From Hyperoplus lanceolatus (taxonomy: Eukaryota > Chordata > Actinopteri > Uranoscopiformes > Ammodytidae), in NCBI GenBank assembly GCA_026929865.2, contig CM049418.1:6161501-6225500 (forward strand): 64,000 bases of DNA, given 5' to 3'. The first letter of the stretch is position 1. Every line of letters begins with the position of its first letter. The translations under genes were made by a program, and so were the position numbers. The notes beneath the pieces were generated by a model. It was not told where the DNA came from, ran no database searches, and was given only the letters and a program-made list of their open reading frames with translations. Shown here piece after piece: positions 8,846-21,226 of this stretch.

Positions 8846-11800
8846 TCTTTAAAGTGTGGAGCCTTAATTAAATTGCAGCCTGTATGGCAACTCATCTACA
8901 AACATACAAGCAAGACTCAAACAGGGATAAAAAAAAATTCTCCTAATTATTCACAACATAAAATTGTACAAGCAGGCAACACTGTCTCCTACTGGAAGAA
9001 CTTGAGGGGCTCAAGGATGCCATATTATTCAACTCACTGCACAGGGCCACCTGGTGGTCGGAAAGGGACACAGCTTCCACAACAAAAGACTTCATGAGTT
9101 TTGATTTATTAAGAAAGTCCTATTTTATGCTCTTGTCTTGTCACCTTGCTTTGAACTGTCCCTGAGTAACTTTATCCGTACAGGATCCACGATAAGTCAC
9201 AAGTGAGTGAAAACATCAACTTCAATCCTAGTTGGTATTTGTGTCGCCTCCTTTCTCCTGGTTCTTTCAAAGCTACAGGGATGTGCCCGCTGGAAGCACT
9301 ACAAGCAAGAGTGTAATTAAACCTGACTGGGCTCTCTCTCCGAACGTGACCCGGCAGCCGAGCGCTCAACAAAGATGAGGTAGGAGTGGAAAGTCTTCAC
9401 ATGTCTGGGATGAAAGATGGAGACCGAGAGCTTGTCTCAGCTTCTTGGAGGCAGCCTTCACCTCAGTGTCACCTTTCGCCATTTGCAGATGTGGAGAAGC
9501 CGAAGAGTTAAAAGCGCTGCAGTGGGGTGTTTCTTTTGCTGTGAAGTCCTCATAAGAGCTTGGCTTTTAGTCGCTACTTGTCAACAAATATACAGATCAA
9601 TATGTTTCCTGTAAAGGGATATGAATAATGTGGATACCGGCATGATGCTTGCCTGAATCATGCCGTGCTTTAATCATGTTTAACTACTGAGCGGGTTGAA
9701 GTAAATGAAGAATAAAAGGCACGTCAACTAACAAAGAGCATTGAAAATATTTTGCAAGACTGGAGAATTACAAATACATTTCAAGACAGGGTCTTCTTTT
9801 CAAAGCCTAGAAGCTTGGAAATAGTCTATGTTGGTGATGGAGCTCAAAATGCTTTGAAGCCCAAAATGCTTCCAAGAAAGGATGAAACAACTAGAAGATT
9901 TACCGTCATGTGAAAACAGCATGTTAGTCAATCCCTGCTGCTATTTACCCAATAATAATAATAATTAAATAAATAATAATAGATAATAATTACCCAATAT
10001 GCAGAAAAAAAGGTAGAAAACAGTGAATCAGTCACCTCGCTACAGGCCTGTAGTCATCCTCTTAGAATAAGGGAGGCAGTCTATTTAAACACTATCTCCA
10101 TGACCTCTTGGCGCACAGCAGCTGCAAAGGGATCTACAGGATTAACCGGCGCCTCTCAGGTAAGCTGATTCATAATAAATAGCAGCAACACTTTGAGAAA
10201 CACCCATAACAACACATTAGCATTGAAATGAGGTAGCACTCTTTGTCAGCAGGGACATTCTGGGTCAGGGAGGCAAACGTTGAATACTGCAAGAGGGACT
10301 TGAGCATACGCTTGCCTGTCCCCTCCCCCGGCCCAGTATGCATACATCGGTAACTTCAACAGTGTTAACGTACTGGATAGCTCTCACAGGAACAGGTGAT
10401 GAATTTCCTTCAGGGAGCTGGAACCTGGAATGCTTCTATTTTAACAGAATTCACACGAGCCCTCGCTTCACATTATGTGCTATATCCAGTGCAGACCTTT
10501 CTACATCTACTGTCAAATGCAAGAGTTCTCAAAAGCCACATGAAAGAGATTTGTACCTTACATTCTCCAGTCTAAATGGCTGTAAAACATTTTTTGTTGG
10601 TAACCTACCTCTATAAAGGCCTCATTATTTCGGCTGTAAAAAAAAGTTCTCAGAATTTCAAAAAGCAAGTGCATACATAATCAGACCGGACATTTAGTCA
10701 CTGCGAGGCTTTTGTCTCGTTAAAGGCATAATGTGAATGTTGCTCTCCAGGAAACATTTAAGTGGCAGCTCTCTGGGGCTGCATTCAGAGTCCATGTCAA
10801 CTTAGAGAGCAAATTCATAATCCACTGGTAATTAAAATGATATAGGGAAAAGTAGCTGGATCTGAGAATACTACACCTGCTTAGCTCACTTGTCAAAAAA
10901 GATTTAAAATGTTCAGATTTTTTTATAAAAATGTCATCAATGCCGTGCTCCCTTAAGTGGATATTATTGTACAGAATTACCTTCAGTGGCATAAATAAGA
11001 AATTCAGACAGTCCGGTTGAAAAAGATTGCATTTGTCCATCGATATATGATGTGATTATATGCACCCACTGGGGGTATGAAGACGGTTAAACTTTCAATG
11101 AACACTCGATAAAAAAAATGATGGTTTCTCGAAGCTCCCGTTATGTCCACTTAACATGAGCTTCCTATGAACAGAATTTGAACCAGCTTGACAAGAAGCT
11201 CTCTCACCCACAAATCAAATTGTATGCCACTTTCAATAACGTCTTAAAAGAACCAGAGCGACACGTTTTATTACGACCAAATCCTATGCCATGTGCCACA
11301 TGCAGAGCATGAAGGAAACGGTTTAAAGGCATTATTAATAACACAAAGCTGTTGTTCAGGATTTTGAGCAGGAAGTTGCAAAAATGCTTTATTGCCCATT
11401 AACACGTCAAGATTCAGCTCCCCGCCTCGTCCGACAAGAAGAGAAACACTTGTCTTGGCTAGTTTTCAAATACAAAAAGATTAAATTCATCACATCACTT
11501 GAAAAACAAACTGTCCTTGGCAGATAATGTTCCATAGTTGAGTAAAGCTGGCCACTCGTCAGGTTTCTCTGACACTGAGACAGTTGCTGCTCCTCGCTCA
11601 TACATCACGGTGTAAAAGGTGTTGAGTTATTTTCTCGTCAGTCGAATTTTTTTTTTCCCCACTGTCATTCCAAATCACACGTATGACATTCACAAAGTGA
11701 GATGAAAACAAACTTTCCATCTGTTAACTTGAAGCCAGCCAGCGAATCGACTCTGACATGGCTGTGGCAGCGGAGCCCTCACACACTGGTATGGCAGATG

Positions 11801-12840
11801 TGACTGAAAGGTGCTCTTTAGGTCCAGACACCTGCGTCAGGCAGCCTGCCATTAGTTCATGATTCTCTCTGTGGTAGCTGTCACTACAGCAGAGTGTCTC
11901 CACAACAGAATGCCATTTTCTCTGCTGCCTTTCACCAGACCCCTGCTGGCCGGCTCGCAGTTTAGCAATCAACCTCTGACATTTATCTGCTCTCCTTGCA
12001 CCCTGGCTCCTCTGAAAGGCTGGTTCACTGTCCAACAGGAAATGTTAAAAGATCAGGGTGGATTCAAAGAGGTATATGGAGAATGAGTCCCTTTTGATCT
12101 GCCCTGGCTGTGAGGGTTTGGTGGTTATAGCAACAGATGAGTGCAAGCATAGTGGGTTCCAGGAAAGGGACTCAAGATGAAATGTTGTCTCTTGCTTGCT
12201 ACAGTTAATGAAGGTTAAGGCTGTCCTCACCAAAAACATCTGCAACCAATTTAACTGTATATTTTCAATGTTAGTCTATTTCTGCCCAAATGCGATGCCT
12301 TTTTGTTTATGACGAAACTGCCAAGAGGAAGATGGAGGAACTGGAAATATAAAAAACAGCCTTGGACCTTTGGCTCTGACCAGCCCACTGAAACCAACAT
12401 GGAGATGCAGTGCACAGCGATCCTGTTGATAGAGTCAGACAGTGCTCATGTAAGTTGTCTAAGGAGGCCATGACCAGCTGACTTTTGTAGGGTCAAAGCT
12501 ATGTATCCCCCTCTGTCTGCCCAGTCAATCTCCTCTATTTTCTCTCTAAGAAAAGCAGAAATGACAAAGATGTTTGTCATCAAATGCTGATAAACCCAAA
12601 ACATATATTAAAAAACAGCTGGGAATGGTGTTTGAAGGACCAAAGCCATGTAAATTCCAGATATCATTAAAGAGCGTATCACAGAGACTTTCTTCATGTG
12701 AAAGCCTCTCTTGTTGCCACTCAGGCTTTTGGTAAACATGAAGGGTCGCCTTAGATCTATTTCTCATCATGACTTCCTTGAGGAGTGCTCCACGTTTTCC
12801 AAAGTGATTGGGTCTTAAAGGAACAGAGTCTTTATACGAC
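8846..12840. other. Gene-free unique sequence
   Basis: No coding gene supported. A short AAT-rich run is at 9953-9990. A GC-richer patch is at 9290-9375, and a possible splice donor CTCAG|GTAAGC is at 10157-10166 after a 20-codon frame, but no partner exon is visible. The 92- and 106-codon frames in this stretch look like chance. Confidence 0.45.
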
Positions 12841-12864
12841 TGTGTGTGTGTGTGTGTGTGTGTA
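12841..12864. repeat. (TG)n microsatellite
   Basis: Twelve TG units followed by TATATTGAGAGAG. Confidence 0.9.
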
Positions 12865-13844
12865 TATTGAGAGAGCTGAAAAAGGGTAGAGAGGGAGAAG
12901 GGGAGAGAGAATCCCCCTACCCTGATCTAGAACCAATTTCTATGCAAATGCTACGACCTGATTTGAAAGCGGCTGCCATTGTTTGGCGTTGGCAGGCCTA
13001 AGGTGTTGAAACCATAGACATTATAAAGGATAGACGCCGCATTGGGCGTTGAGCGCGAGAAATGCGGGCGCCATCTTGGACCGGTCACACATTCCACTCA
13101 GTGTAGTCTGTTTGGCAGGTGGAATGAACTGTCAGCGCATGTAATTTATCATATCTCATTAAATACCAAACTGATTTTCACGCGGTTTTCTTTGCTGCAA
13201 AGATCATACATGTAGCTAAGATACAGGGCACAAGTTTCGACGTGTTTTAATATTCATAGTGGGCTTAACAGTCATAGAAGATTCTGATATGATATAAGTA
13301 ACCAGACGTCCGAGTCACTCACTTCGTCCGGGAGGAGATTGAAACGGAGTATGTGTTTCTGCTTGGGGAACATATTGAGGGGACACAGTTTGGCATCGAC
13401 AACCAGCAATCCGACTTGTTGTCATTGGTTGTGTGTCTGTCTTTCACAAATTAAGGCTGCACCACATTGCCAAACTCGCCTCGCTTGAATTTCTCTTCGG
13501 AGTAAAATGCGATTGTAAGGATGGTTAACTTTATTTTATGCATTTGAGTATTATTGTTTGCTGTTGTTGTTTGTTGTTGTTGTTTCCCTTAATTTAATAC
13601 TTTTGATTGCTGTGGTTTTGTATTGAATGTGTTTGCACGCATTGATTTCCTGTCTGTGTCTGAGGAACCAACTCGAGACTAGACTGAACTTGGTATTCCC
13701 CCCCTAGTATAGAACATTGGACAACCAAGAAGACTTTGCTTTTAAATAATCCCGTCCTCTTTTAAGATGCAATTGCCTAACAAGCTTGTGTTTTAAATTA
13801 GAGAAATAAAACATATTTTTACATGAACACTCATGTTGTCCTTC

Positions 13845-14300
13845 TCTTTTAATGAGATATTATATACACTGGTTTTTATTTATAGGCTATTTAGTGCCTT
13901 CATGGGAAACATCCATCCTTCATATGTACCATGCTCGACTACTCCTCCTAAATTTCCCCGAGCTAACTCCAGTTTAGGAATAACTGCCTTTTCATGTAGT
14001 GCCCCTAATTCATGGAATGCTCTGCAGAGCAATTTAAAAATGACTGCTCTTCCTACTCTTGGTTTATTTGAATCTATGATTTCTGAATTTTACACATCTG
14101 ACTGTAACTGTTTTAGCTGAATTCATTGTTCATTTAGTATTTTATTTTTGCTCTTGTTTTGTATTTTGTATAGGCCTACTTTATTTAAATTAATATATTT
14201 TATCCTATTTTATTTCTGCTCTCTGTTTATGTTATCCCTGTGATTGTCTTTATTGTGTATGCTCGTCACTGTAAATGAATAAATATATTTATATATAGCC
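13845..14300 (+). pseudogene. LINE ORF2 C-terminal fragment and 3' UTR
   Basis: The frame ending at TGA 14118 contains SLGITAFSCSAPNSWNALQ, the pattern found at the C-terminus of fish LINE reverse transcriptases (compare AFSYYAPNLWNKLP in the L2 copy at 53.7 kb). It is followed by T-rich 3' sequence to AATGAATAAATATATTTATA. The insertion lies inside the long-armed DNA element, so it is younger than that element. Confidence 0.65.
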
Positions 14301-14426
14301 TAATCATATATTGTTAACTTATTAAAATAGCTGACTTTACTGCCCCTATCTGTTTCTGCTTCTCTATCATATTTAGTCTAAAGTGTGTGATTTGCAAAAT
14401 ACCTATCATAGCCTACATCACATAAA

Positions 14427-14606
14427 GGTGACCAGACGTCCCCATTGTTGGTTGCCTGTCCCTGGCTAAACAGAAACAACTACCAGTTCCCGTTTTGTTG
14501 ACACCTCATTAGGTTTTTCAATCAGATTGCTAGTCAAACTGGAAATGTCTCCTTTTTTCCCCTTTTCTGGGGATGTTCCTCGTTTTGATCTCGGACGTCT
14601 GGTTAC
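14427..14606. mobile_element. Small MITE-like block with GGTGACCAGACGTCC ends
   Basis: It starts GGTGACCAGACGTCCCC and ends GGACGTCTGGTTAC, inverted relative to one another. It resembles a fish repeat opening GGGTGACCAGACGTCC. Its right end overlaps the inner end of the right arm of the larger element, and the left arm carries the same GTAACCAGACGTCCGAG end at 13298-13314. Confidence 0.5.
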
Positions 14607-14912
14607 TTATATCATATCAGAATCTTCTATGACTGTTAAGCCCACTATGAATATTAAAACACGTCGAAACTTGTGCCCTGTATCTTAGCTACATGTATGA
14701 TCTTTGCAGCAAAGAAAACCGCGTGAAAATCAGTTTGGTATTTAATGAGATATGATTAATTACAAGCGCTGACAGTTCATTGCACCTGCCAAACAGACTA
14801 CACTGAGTGGAACGTGTGACCGGTCCAAGATGGCGCCCGCATTTCTCGTCAGCGCCAATAGGCAGTAGCGGCCAACGCAGCGTCTATCCATATATAATGT
14901 CTATGGTTGAAA

Positions 14913-17017
14913 CACCCACTGCAGTCCAACACATAAAGCACCAAACATGCTCATATTTCCTGGACTGACAAACTTGCCGTGTGATGCATTTTACTGCAGC
15001 GACATGCGACTGGAGGGCAATACTTTACACGTGCCATGGCAAACAGCTGTAGGGGAAAATCACACCTCGCAGGGGAGGAAGAGGCTGGCAAACTACTCAT
15101 GAGACTGAGGGGAAATGTTCCTCTTAGCCAATGGAGTGGAAACCTGGGCGCTCGTATTTCTTGCCCACTATATCGAAAGCCCTGAAGCATCATTGAGGTA
15201 ACAAATATCACTGTATGCTTGTTGCAGTGTTTCTCAACAGCACCTTACATCAAGCACTACAGGGGACGCTACATGGTTGACCGTGATGGCTAGCTATTGT
15301 TGTTGTCCATAAAAATAGTATTGAGCAGTAGAGTGAGTTGCAGGGGCACTACAGTCCTAGGTTGTATTCACCATGAAAGTGGAGAGAGAAGGATTTTCAA
15401 AATAATATATAAATAGACTGCAAAGTATTTGCTCAGAGATTTGCTGCTTCGAATTTTCATTCATTTACCTCCTTTACACGCTCATACCCACACACAAACA
15501 CAGGGAACTTTCTGTGACTACAGAGGAATGCGATGACCCCTATTTCACATGAGTTCCTGGATGAGTTCAGATACTGGAGGGAACGTAAGCAATCTCGCCA
15601 CTGGCAACGTGCTGCCCTGCAGTCATTATGTGTGATCCAGATTCAAGCAATACCTCCTACTCTGGGGGGAGGGGGATATCACGCCTTCAATAAAATGTTG
15701 CTTATCACTAAGCAAACATGCACCGAAGAAAAGTTTTGTACTCTTGCCATCGCGGCGAGAGTGGAGCCAACTCCTCCAGTTAATTACGTGCTCAGATGGA
15801 CTCGCTGACACATGGTACTGTAGATCAGTGCTACTTACAGCCCCGCACAGGGGCCACTTGCAGCCTACGAAAGACTTCCGACTGGTCCTTGAATATTTCC
15901 CAACACTAAACAATCTGTCCTGAGCTGCTGAACCACCTCTACATTCATTGAGATGGCGGTATTCATAATTAATGTTTAATAACTTCATCCATGGTTCAAA
16001 TGTGATTATTACAACTCCTGAAGTGTCTCACAAGACAGGTTAATTTTCAAGTATTAATCCACCGCATTATTATTCTAGCAAATGCTGGTTTTGCGTCACT
16101 CCAATGATGATTGGTGTAACAAGCACTCATTAGTTAAGTTGAAAAAGCAGTTTCAAAATGATCAGAATAACTGATTGATGAGCTTGTCTTATGATTGTGG
16201 AGCATGATAATGAACAGAAACTATAACTTGACTTAATCATGCATTAATACATTTGAAGGGAACAAGCTGTAAACACTGGCATTAACACCACAACAGTTTA
16301 AAATGTCTTGTAGCTCCAAACATTATTCCCTTTTAGCTCCGAGACGTTTGGAAACTGTTTTTCCTCCGTTGTGCTCCGTTTTTGTCTTCACCAAGCCTAG
16401 CGAATTTTCCAAATGTCTGCTAAATGCTCCGTTATGTTCTAGCCGCCAAAAATTTATGTTGATGAAAGCCGTGAAATAGCCAAAAAAGTAAAGCTGTGGG
16501 CTCTAAAACCAAAACAATGAGCTTAAAGACTGGCATTAAAGTGCTCTCGCAGGGTTTGATAATAATTTGCTATCACATCCCGTGATATATAACATTTGTT
16601 TGTGCCTCTGAAATGTGGACATCATGGCAGTCTATACGGTACAATCTTTTTTAGTCCATAAGTGATATGTATGAGTTGTAGGATTAAAGGACTTCATTCC
16701 CGTCTTGCAGATAATCAAAAAGGAGGATGAAATTCAATTGATTGAAGAGATAATTTGTACAGTGTGAGTGGCATGCCTCGATGAGCCAATTTTCATTTAA
16801 TGTCAAGCGTTACGAGACACAAAACAAATATCCAAGAAGCATTACAGCATGAAAATAAACCATGAAACATAATCTGACACTGAATATAAATTCTAAACAA
16901 AAAATCCTGACTTCACCTCCATGAAAAGTAAAATTGGATTATAGTAAAGAGGATGAGAAGTACATCAAAATGTATCATGTACGGTGACAAAAATATTATA
17001 TTTAATATAAAATAAAT
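14913..17017. other. Gene-free unique sequence
   Basis: No gene or clear repeat recognised. The opposing frames at 15533-15808 (plus) and 15626-15988 (minus) overlap and show no domain. Confidence 0.45.
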
Positions 17018-17115
17018 GCATGTCCTTCCCCTCTCTACCCCATTTCATATATGTCTCTCCAAACTGTGATGCTTAAAAATAGCAACAAATTCTCTTTAAA
17101 AAATAAAGAAAAAAC
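17018..17115 (+). mobile_element. SINE 3' half
   Basis: GCATGTCCTTCCCCTCTCTACCCC, ATGTCTCTCC and GATGCTTAAAAATAGC, then an A-rich tail, follow the body of the SINE at 8611-8801. The tRNA head is missing. Confidence 0.6.
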
Positions 17116-17952
17116 CTTGGAAACAGCAGATAAAGTCTATGAAATATATTCAAAAGCTACAAAGAACCTTCGAAATGGATCTTGAGTGCATAAAAAAAAG
17201 ACAACATCTTTTAATGTGGTCCTAGCAGTCATTTCATGAGGATGCAATTTTCTGTTTTAATGGAGATCTCATTCCACGCATCTTCCATGATTTCGCCCGT
17301 CAGAATCTCAAAAACTAAAGAGTCTCCTCTATCAGCGGATCAAAAATCACACCATACCTCTGATGGCGGTGTCTGAACCATTCTGCTCCATTGACCTCAT
17401 TGCATTGGCAGGATTAATAAGCATCAGAAGAGTGAAGCCTCTCAGGGTGCCACTGACATCTCAGTGGAAGTTTCAACGCCATCTCTCCCCAAGCTGCCTC
17501 CCTTTCTACTCACTAGGTGTCTCATTACAGCAGGCCGCTGGAGTGCTCACTTATGGACTTTTAACATTATCTTCTTCCCTTCTAAAGCCTCATTAATAAT
17601 ATAATATATGGCCTCTATCAAACCCGAAGGGATTTTCTTTCACTATTTACACCGTTTATTTTGTGGTTGATGGTTGAAAGGAGTTTGGGGTAAAATTATG
17701 ACATTGGATTCAAATTATGACCAAGTGCCTCAGACCAATCACCTTCCAGAATACCCAACGATAGGGAGTGTCTGATCATTTCAATGCGTAGCAAATAAAC
17801 ACCAAGAACTGCATATGAGCAGGAGAAGTAAGTTATCATGCAAGGCTAAAGTCGGCCTAAGTCATAATCTTGATATGAACAGCCAATTTGATCCATTTCC
17901 AAGTGATGCTCAGCGAAAAAAGCCGTTGAGCATAATTCTGCATCAAAAATAT
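17116..17952. other. Unassigned sequence
   Basis: No gene recognised. The 77-codon frame at 17363-17596 has no family features. Confidence 0.45.
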
Positions 17953-17962
17953 ACTTATGTGG

Positions 17963-18212
17963 GACTTCCGGTTTAGCATGTGAAGAAGAAGAACGTGTTG
18001 CGCCCAGATTGAAATATCTGTCCTGCCCATCTGCAGCACAGCCGGTTCCGCTCTGATGCTCTAATGTGAGTTTCTTGGAGGAACACAATATCGGCATATA
18101 GAGATTTAAGATGGGAGAAAACCTTTGCTTGTTTAATTGGATGGCCCATGCCTCGCACGTTCCAGCTCACCATGGTAATCCCCCTGCTTGTATCATCACC
18201 CCCGGGTATCAA
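17963..18212 (-). pseudogene. L1 ORF2 endonuclease fragment, inverted
   Basis: The minus-strand frame has MVSWNVRGMGHPIKQAK near 18176, then SHLKSLYADIVFLQETH. This is the APE-type endonuclease start of L1-clade ORF2: the Asn-Val-Arg-Gly block and the Leu-Gln-Glu-Thr-His metal-binding block are present. The reading breaks down within about 65 codons. It lies in the opposite orientation to the rest of the same L1. Confidence 0.85.
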
Positions 18213-18241
18213 ACAAATCTATAGAATCCATTATTCACACA

Positions 18242-18641
18242 AATCAGACCGGGTTCATCCCCAATAAGTTTTAATTTTTTAATGTTAGGAGAGTCCTAAA
18301 TATTATGTATAACAAATTCGACAGCTCTTCCAAACAAGCTGTTCTGTGTCTGGACGCCGAAAAGGTTTTCGACCAGGTTGAGTGGGGGTACTTGCTCAAG
18401 GTGCTGGAGGAGTTCGGTCTTGGGGCCCCTTTTATTTCCTGGGTGCGTTTAATATATGCCCATCCCACTGCCTCCATTCTAACAAACCAGGAAAGATCCA
18501 AACCCTTTGCCCTTCAGAGGGGCACGCGCCAGGGTTGCCCCCTCTCGCCGCTCCTCTTTGCGTTGGCCATCGAGCCCCTGGCTATTAGCAGGGCACGCAC
18601 TTACAAAGCTAATATCTCTGCCCGCAGATGATTCATTGTCC
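18242..18641 (+). pseudogene. L1 ORF2 reverse transcriptase fragment
   Basis: From NQTGFIPNKF (one stop follows) the frame runs through LNIMYNKF, LDAEKVFDQVEW (reverse transcriptase motif A, with the first catalytic Asp), ISWVRLIYAHPTASI and QRGTRQGCPLSPLLFALAIEP (motif B region). The YADD block is absent: sequence after LAIEPLAI jumps to a short unrelated stretch and then to the C-terminal part, so an internal deletion preceded the DNA-element insertion. Confidence 0.9.
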
Positions 18642-20069
18642 AAAGTCATGGTTCCTACAGCTTAATGCAAGTTAAATTTAAGACTTTTTAAGACCTTTTT
18701 AATGCCACTTGAAGTGAAATTTAAGACCAACAGACCAAAGGAAAAATGTATTGTCTCGGTGGTCAGACACCACAGTAACTCTGCTTTCAGCGTAGACGTA
18801 TCTGTTCAACCAACAAAATAATCTGTATATGTATCTGTATTCGGATATGAAGCCGGAAATGGCCGGGGCTTATGTCTGATTTATTTATTTTTTTGCAATT
18901 ATTGTCCCTTCAGTGCATCAAACTGATTTAATATAGGCATATAATGAATTATGAGATACATTTCTACCTCATACTGTACTTTTCATCCGTTTCTCTCTCT
19001 CATTATAAGTTATATGAACTGTCTGAGCCCCACTAGCCCTTTGACTGGGGGATATAATGAACATTCAGAATCTGTAAAAGAACAATATTACATCACAGTA
19101 ATTCAATGTGTCTGTTTTATTTAATTTTTTCATCTCTTTTTATTTTTAACTCGACAAAGTTTTATGATATATCGATCCGAGATCTAATCGATCTATTTTG
19201 CCCAATTTATTTCCCTCTACTCTCTCTCACTCTGTCGCTCTATCTCTTCCTTTTTTTCTAACTTGGTTCAATGAATAATTACTTTGGATCAGGAAACAGC
19301 GTTTAGTGCTCTACAAGTGTTCAACGCACAAAGATTATACTTTTTTCAGCTTATCTCTTAGTTATAAACAGATTGTATGAACTAAACAGGCGAAGCGTCA
19401 CATATCGAATATTTAAAGATCAATTTTGTCTATTTAATAACATTATACAGCCCGCTGCCCGCTACTAGAGAGACGTGGTCCATGTTCAGAGGTCTGAAAT
19501 AAATGAAAGGCAGGAAGGGCTGACGGTGACACGGGCTGCAGAAAATTCCAGCGGAATTGAGAGAGACCGCGGGTAACGGAGCCATGCATAAATGCAGCCG
19601 GTCTTTCTCCTCTCCGCCGCGGCAGCGGAGATGAACAGCTGATCGGTGCCACTATAGGCAGCACGCGCTGCTTCAATTTAGCGCTTAATACATAAATATT
19701 TTTCCCCCGAATATAACGAGACTATCGATCGATCTCATTATCCGTGCTTTTCCGAATAGCCTACACATGTTCGGATTCGGGCTCATCCCTAGTAGGCCTA
19801 CGCGTGCAACCGAACATTGTCTGGAGATTTGGTGCTGCTGTCCCGGTTGTTGATATCGGAGGTGGAGCATGGAGGGGTGGAGGCACGGCACGACGAGTAG
19901 AACAGAACAGGGAAATACCTGGCGTTTGTTGACAGCTTGATTTTGAGGCTTTGTGTTTCGCGCTGTGCATGTACAACGTGCCTCGTATAAATTGCCGGGT
20001 ACCGGTGTTGCACCGAAAGCTGTGACCTGTCAGAATGTGTGACCCTAGAGGGCGCTGTTCTTATTGATT

Positions 20070-20368
20070 AACCCAGTCTCATAGTGAAATATAGGCTATG
20101 TAAAAACGTTGGTCCATTGCACAAATCGTATATATTTCTCAAAATTGGCACTAAAATGGTCAGATTGTTTTTTTAAAGGTGAATAACCAACCTAGTTAGT
20201 TACCCATCACAGTGAAATGTGTAGGCTGTACTTTTTCCACTGCACAATCATTTTAAATTGTAAGCAAACTATTTAATAATCTCTCAATTGCAGGGCTGTT
20301 TTTGTGAAACTATGTTTTCAGCTGTGGACCAACATAAGTATTAAAACATTTCACTGTGAGACTGGGTT
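20070..20368. mobile_element. MITE with AACCCAGTCTCA inverted ends (299 bp)
   Basis: It opens AACCCAGTCTCATAGTGAAAT and closes ATTTCACTGTGAGACTGGGTT, inverted with one mismatch and one indel-like difference. The interior has no coding capacity. It is nested inside the 20001-20857 MITE. Confidence 0.75.
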
Positions 20369-20389
20369 GTTATATGCTATTGAAATCAG

Positions 20390-20790
20390 TTAAAGGCCTA
20401 CTTCACCGGTTTGAATATGAAGGTGTATTGAATTCTGAGATCCTATGTAGTATAAATGTGTGATTTTTTTTTTAAATCGGTTCACCCTAGCCTGAGAAAA
20501 GGCAGAAAGAGAAATATAGGGTTAAAAAAAAAAACTTACTTTGTAAATATTAGTGTGATGTCTTTTACTGTGACATCACAGTAATATTTACAAAGTACGT
20601 TTTTATTTAACCCTATATTTCTCTTTCTGTGATGTCACGAGAAAGAGAAATATAGGGTTAAAAAAAACACTCTTTCTGCCTTTTCTCAGGCTAGGATGAA
20701 CCGATTCTAATTTTTTTTGCACATTTATACTACATAGGATCTCAGAATTCAATACACCTTCATATTCAAACCGGTGAAGTAGGCCTTTAA
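20390..20790. mobile_element. TTAA-flanked foldback MITE (401 bp)
   Basis: TTAA at 20390-20393 and 20787-20790 bounds near-perfect arms of about 130 bp that start TTAAAGGCCTACTTCACC. The arms include the words GTATTGAATTCTGAGATCC and CCTGAGAAAAGGCAGAAAGAG. A central hairpin around TGTGACATCACA joins them. TTAA duplication points to piggyBac or Kolobok type. A relative lies at 54146-55073. Confidence 0.85.
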
Positions 20791-21226
20791 GAAATGAGAA
20801 CAGTGCCTTCTAGGGTCACACATTCTGACAGGTCACAGCTTTCGGTGCAACACCGGTTTCAGCCAGGCAGAAAAATCCTTGTTGGATAGCCAAATTTTGT
20901 TGAATTTACACTTTCCCATGATGCGGGCCGACTGCTACTCATGCTGCTCTGAGTCACGGCCGCAAACAAATGTTTTGTTGGTTCCGCTCCTCTCTTTATA
21001 TGTCCATGTTCCGCTCTCGTGATTGCGCGACAATTCGGCAATTTATTAAAAAAATAAAAAATGTTACGTATTATTTTTAGATTTGAGACAGTCATAAAAT
21101 CCTACTTACCATGTGTCAATATTTTTAAGACCTTTGAAAGATGGATTTAAGACTTTTTAATGCTATGTAAGGCCTTATTTTTAGATTTATGAATTTAAGA
21201 CTTTTTAAGGATCCGAGGGGACCGTG

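Larger units (their letters stand above)
13012..14906. mobile_element. DNA element with about 300-bp inverted arms (1895 bp)
   Basis: The left arm 13012-13314 and right arm 14590-14906 are inverted copies, beginning CCATAGACATTATA. After about 30-50 bases of divergence near the ends they are almost identical. Flanks are TTGAAA at 13006-13011 and again at 14907-14912, a clean 6-bp target duplication. The interior holds a 42-codon open stretch from 13316 (THFVREEIE...), a LINE 3' fragment and a small MITE-like block. No intact transposase is present. Six-bp duplications are reported for Dada elements, but I cannot assign the class. Confidence 0.85.
20001..20857. mobile_element. MITE with ACCGGTGTTGCACCG inverted ends, carrying two further MITEs
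   Basis: The left arm 20001-20063 and right arm 20795-20857 match as inverted copies with only a few differences, including AGCTGTGACCTGTCAG and the GACCCTAGAGGGCGCTGTTC / AGAAGGCACTGTTC pair. Two other elements sit inside, leaving only about 155 bp of its own sequence. The target duplication is unclear because the ends read ACCGGT, which is itself palindromic. Confidence 0.8.
18647..21226. mobile_element. 2.58-kb non-autonomous DNA element inserted in the L1
   Basis: It begins CATGGTTCC and ends GGGACCGTG. Subterminal TTTAAGACTTTTTAAG words occur in both orientations. It is flanked by AAAGT at 18642-18646 and 21227-21231, a 5-bp duplication. Removing one AAAGT and the insert restores a continuous L1 frame (SLSKVLLGSPEAK), which fixes the boundaries. 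The inside is largely unrecognised, with a GC-rich stretch at 19440-19960, plus a stack of smaller MITEs at 20001-20857. No transposase was found and the class is unresolved. Confidence 0.75.

Noticed and set aside
10087..10166. Possible first exon (ATG frame MTSWRTAAAKG ending CTCAG|GTAAGC)
   Set aside because: A good donor, but no acceptor partner or conserved protein continues from it.
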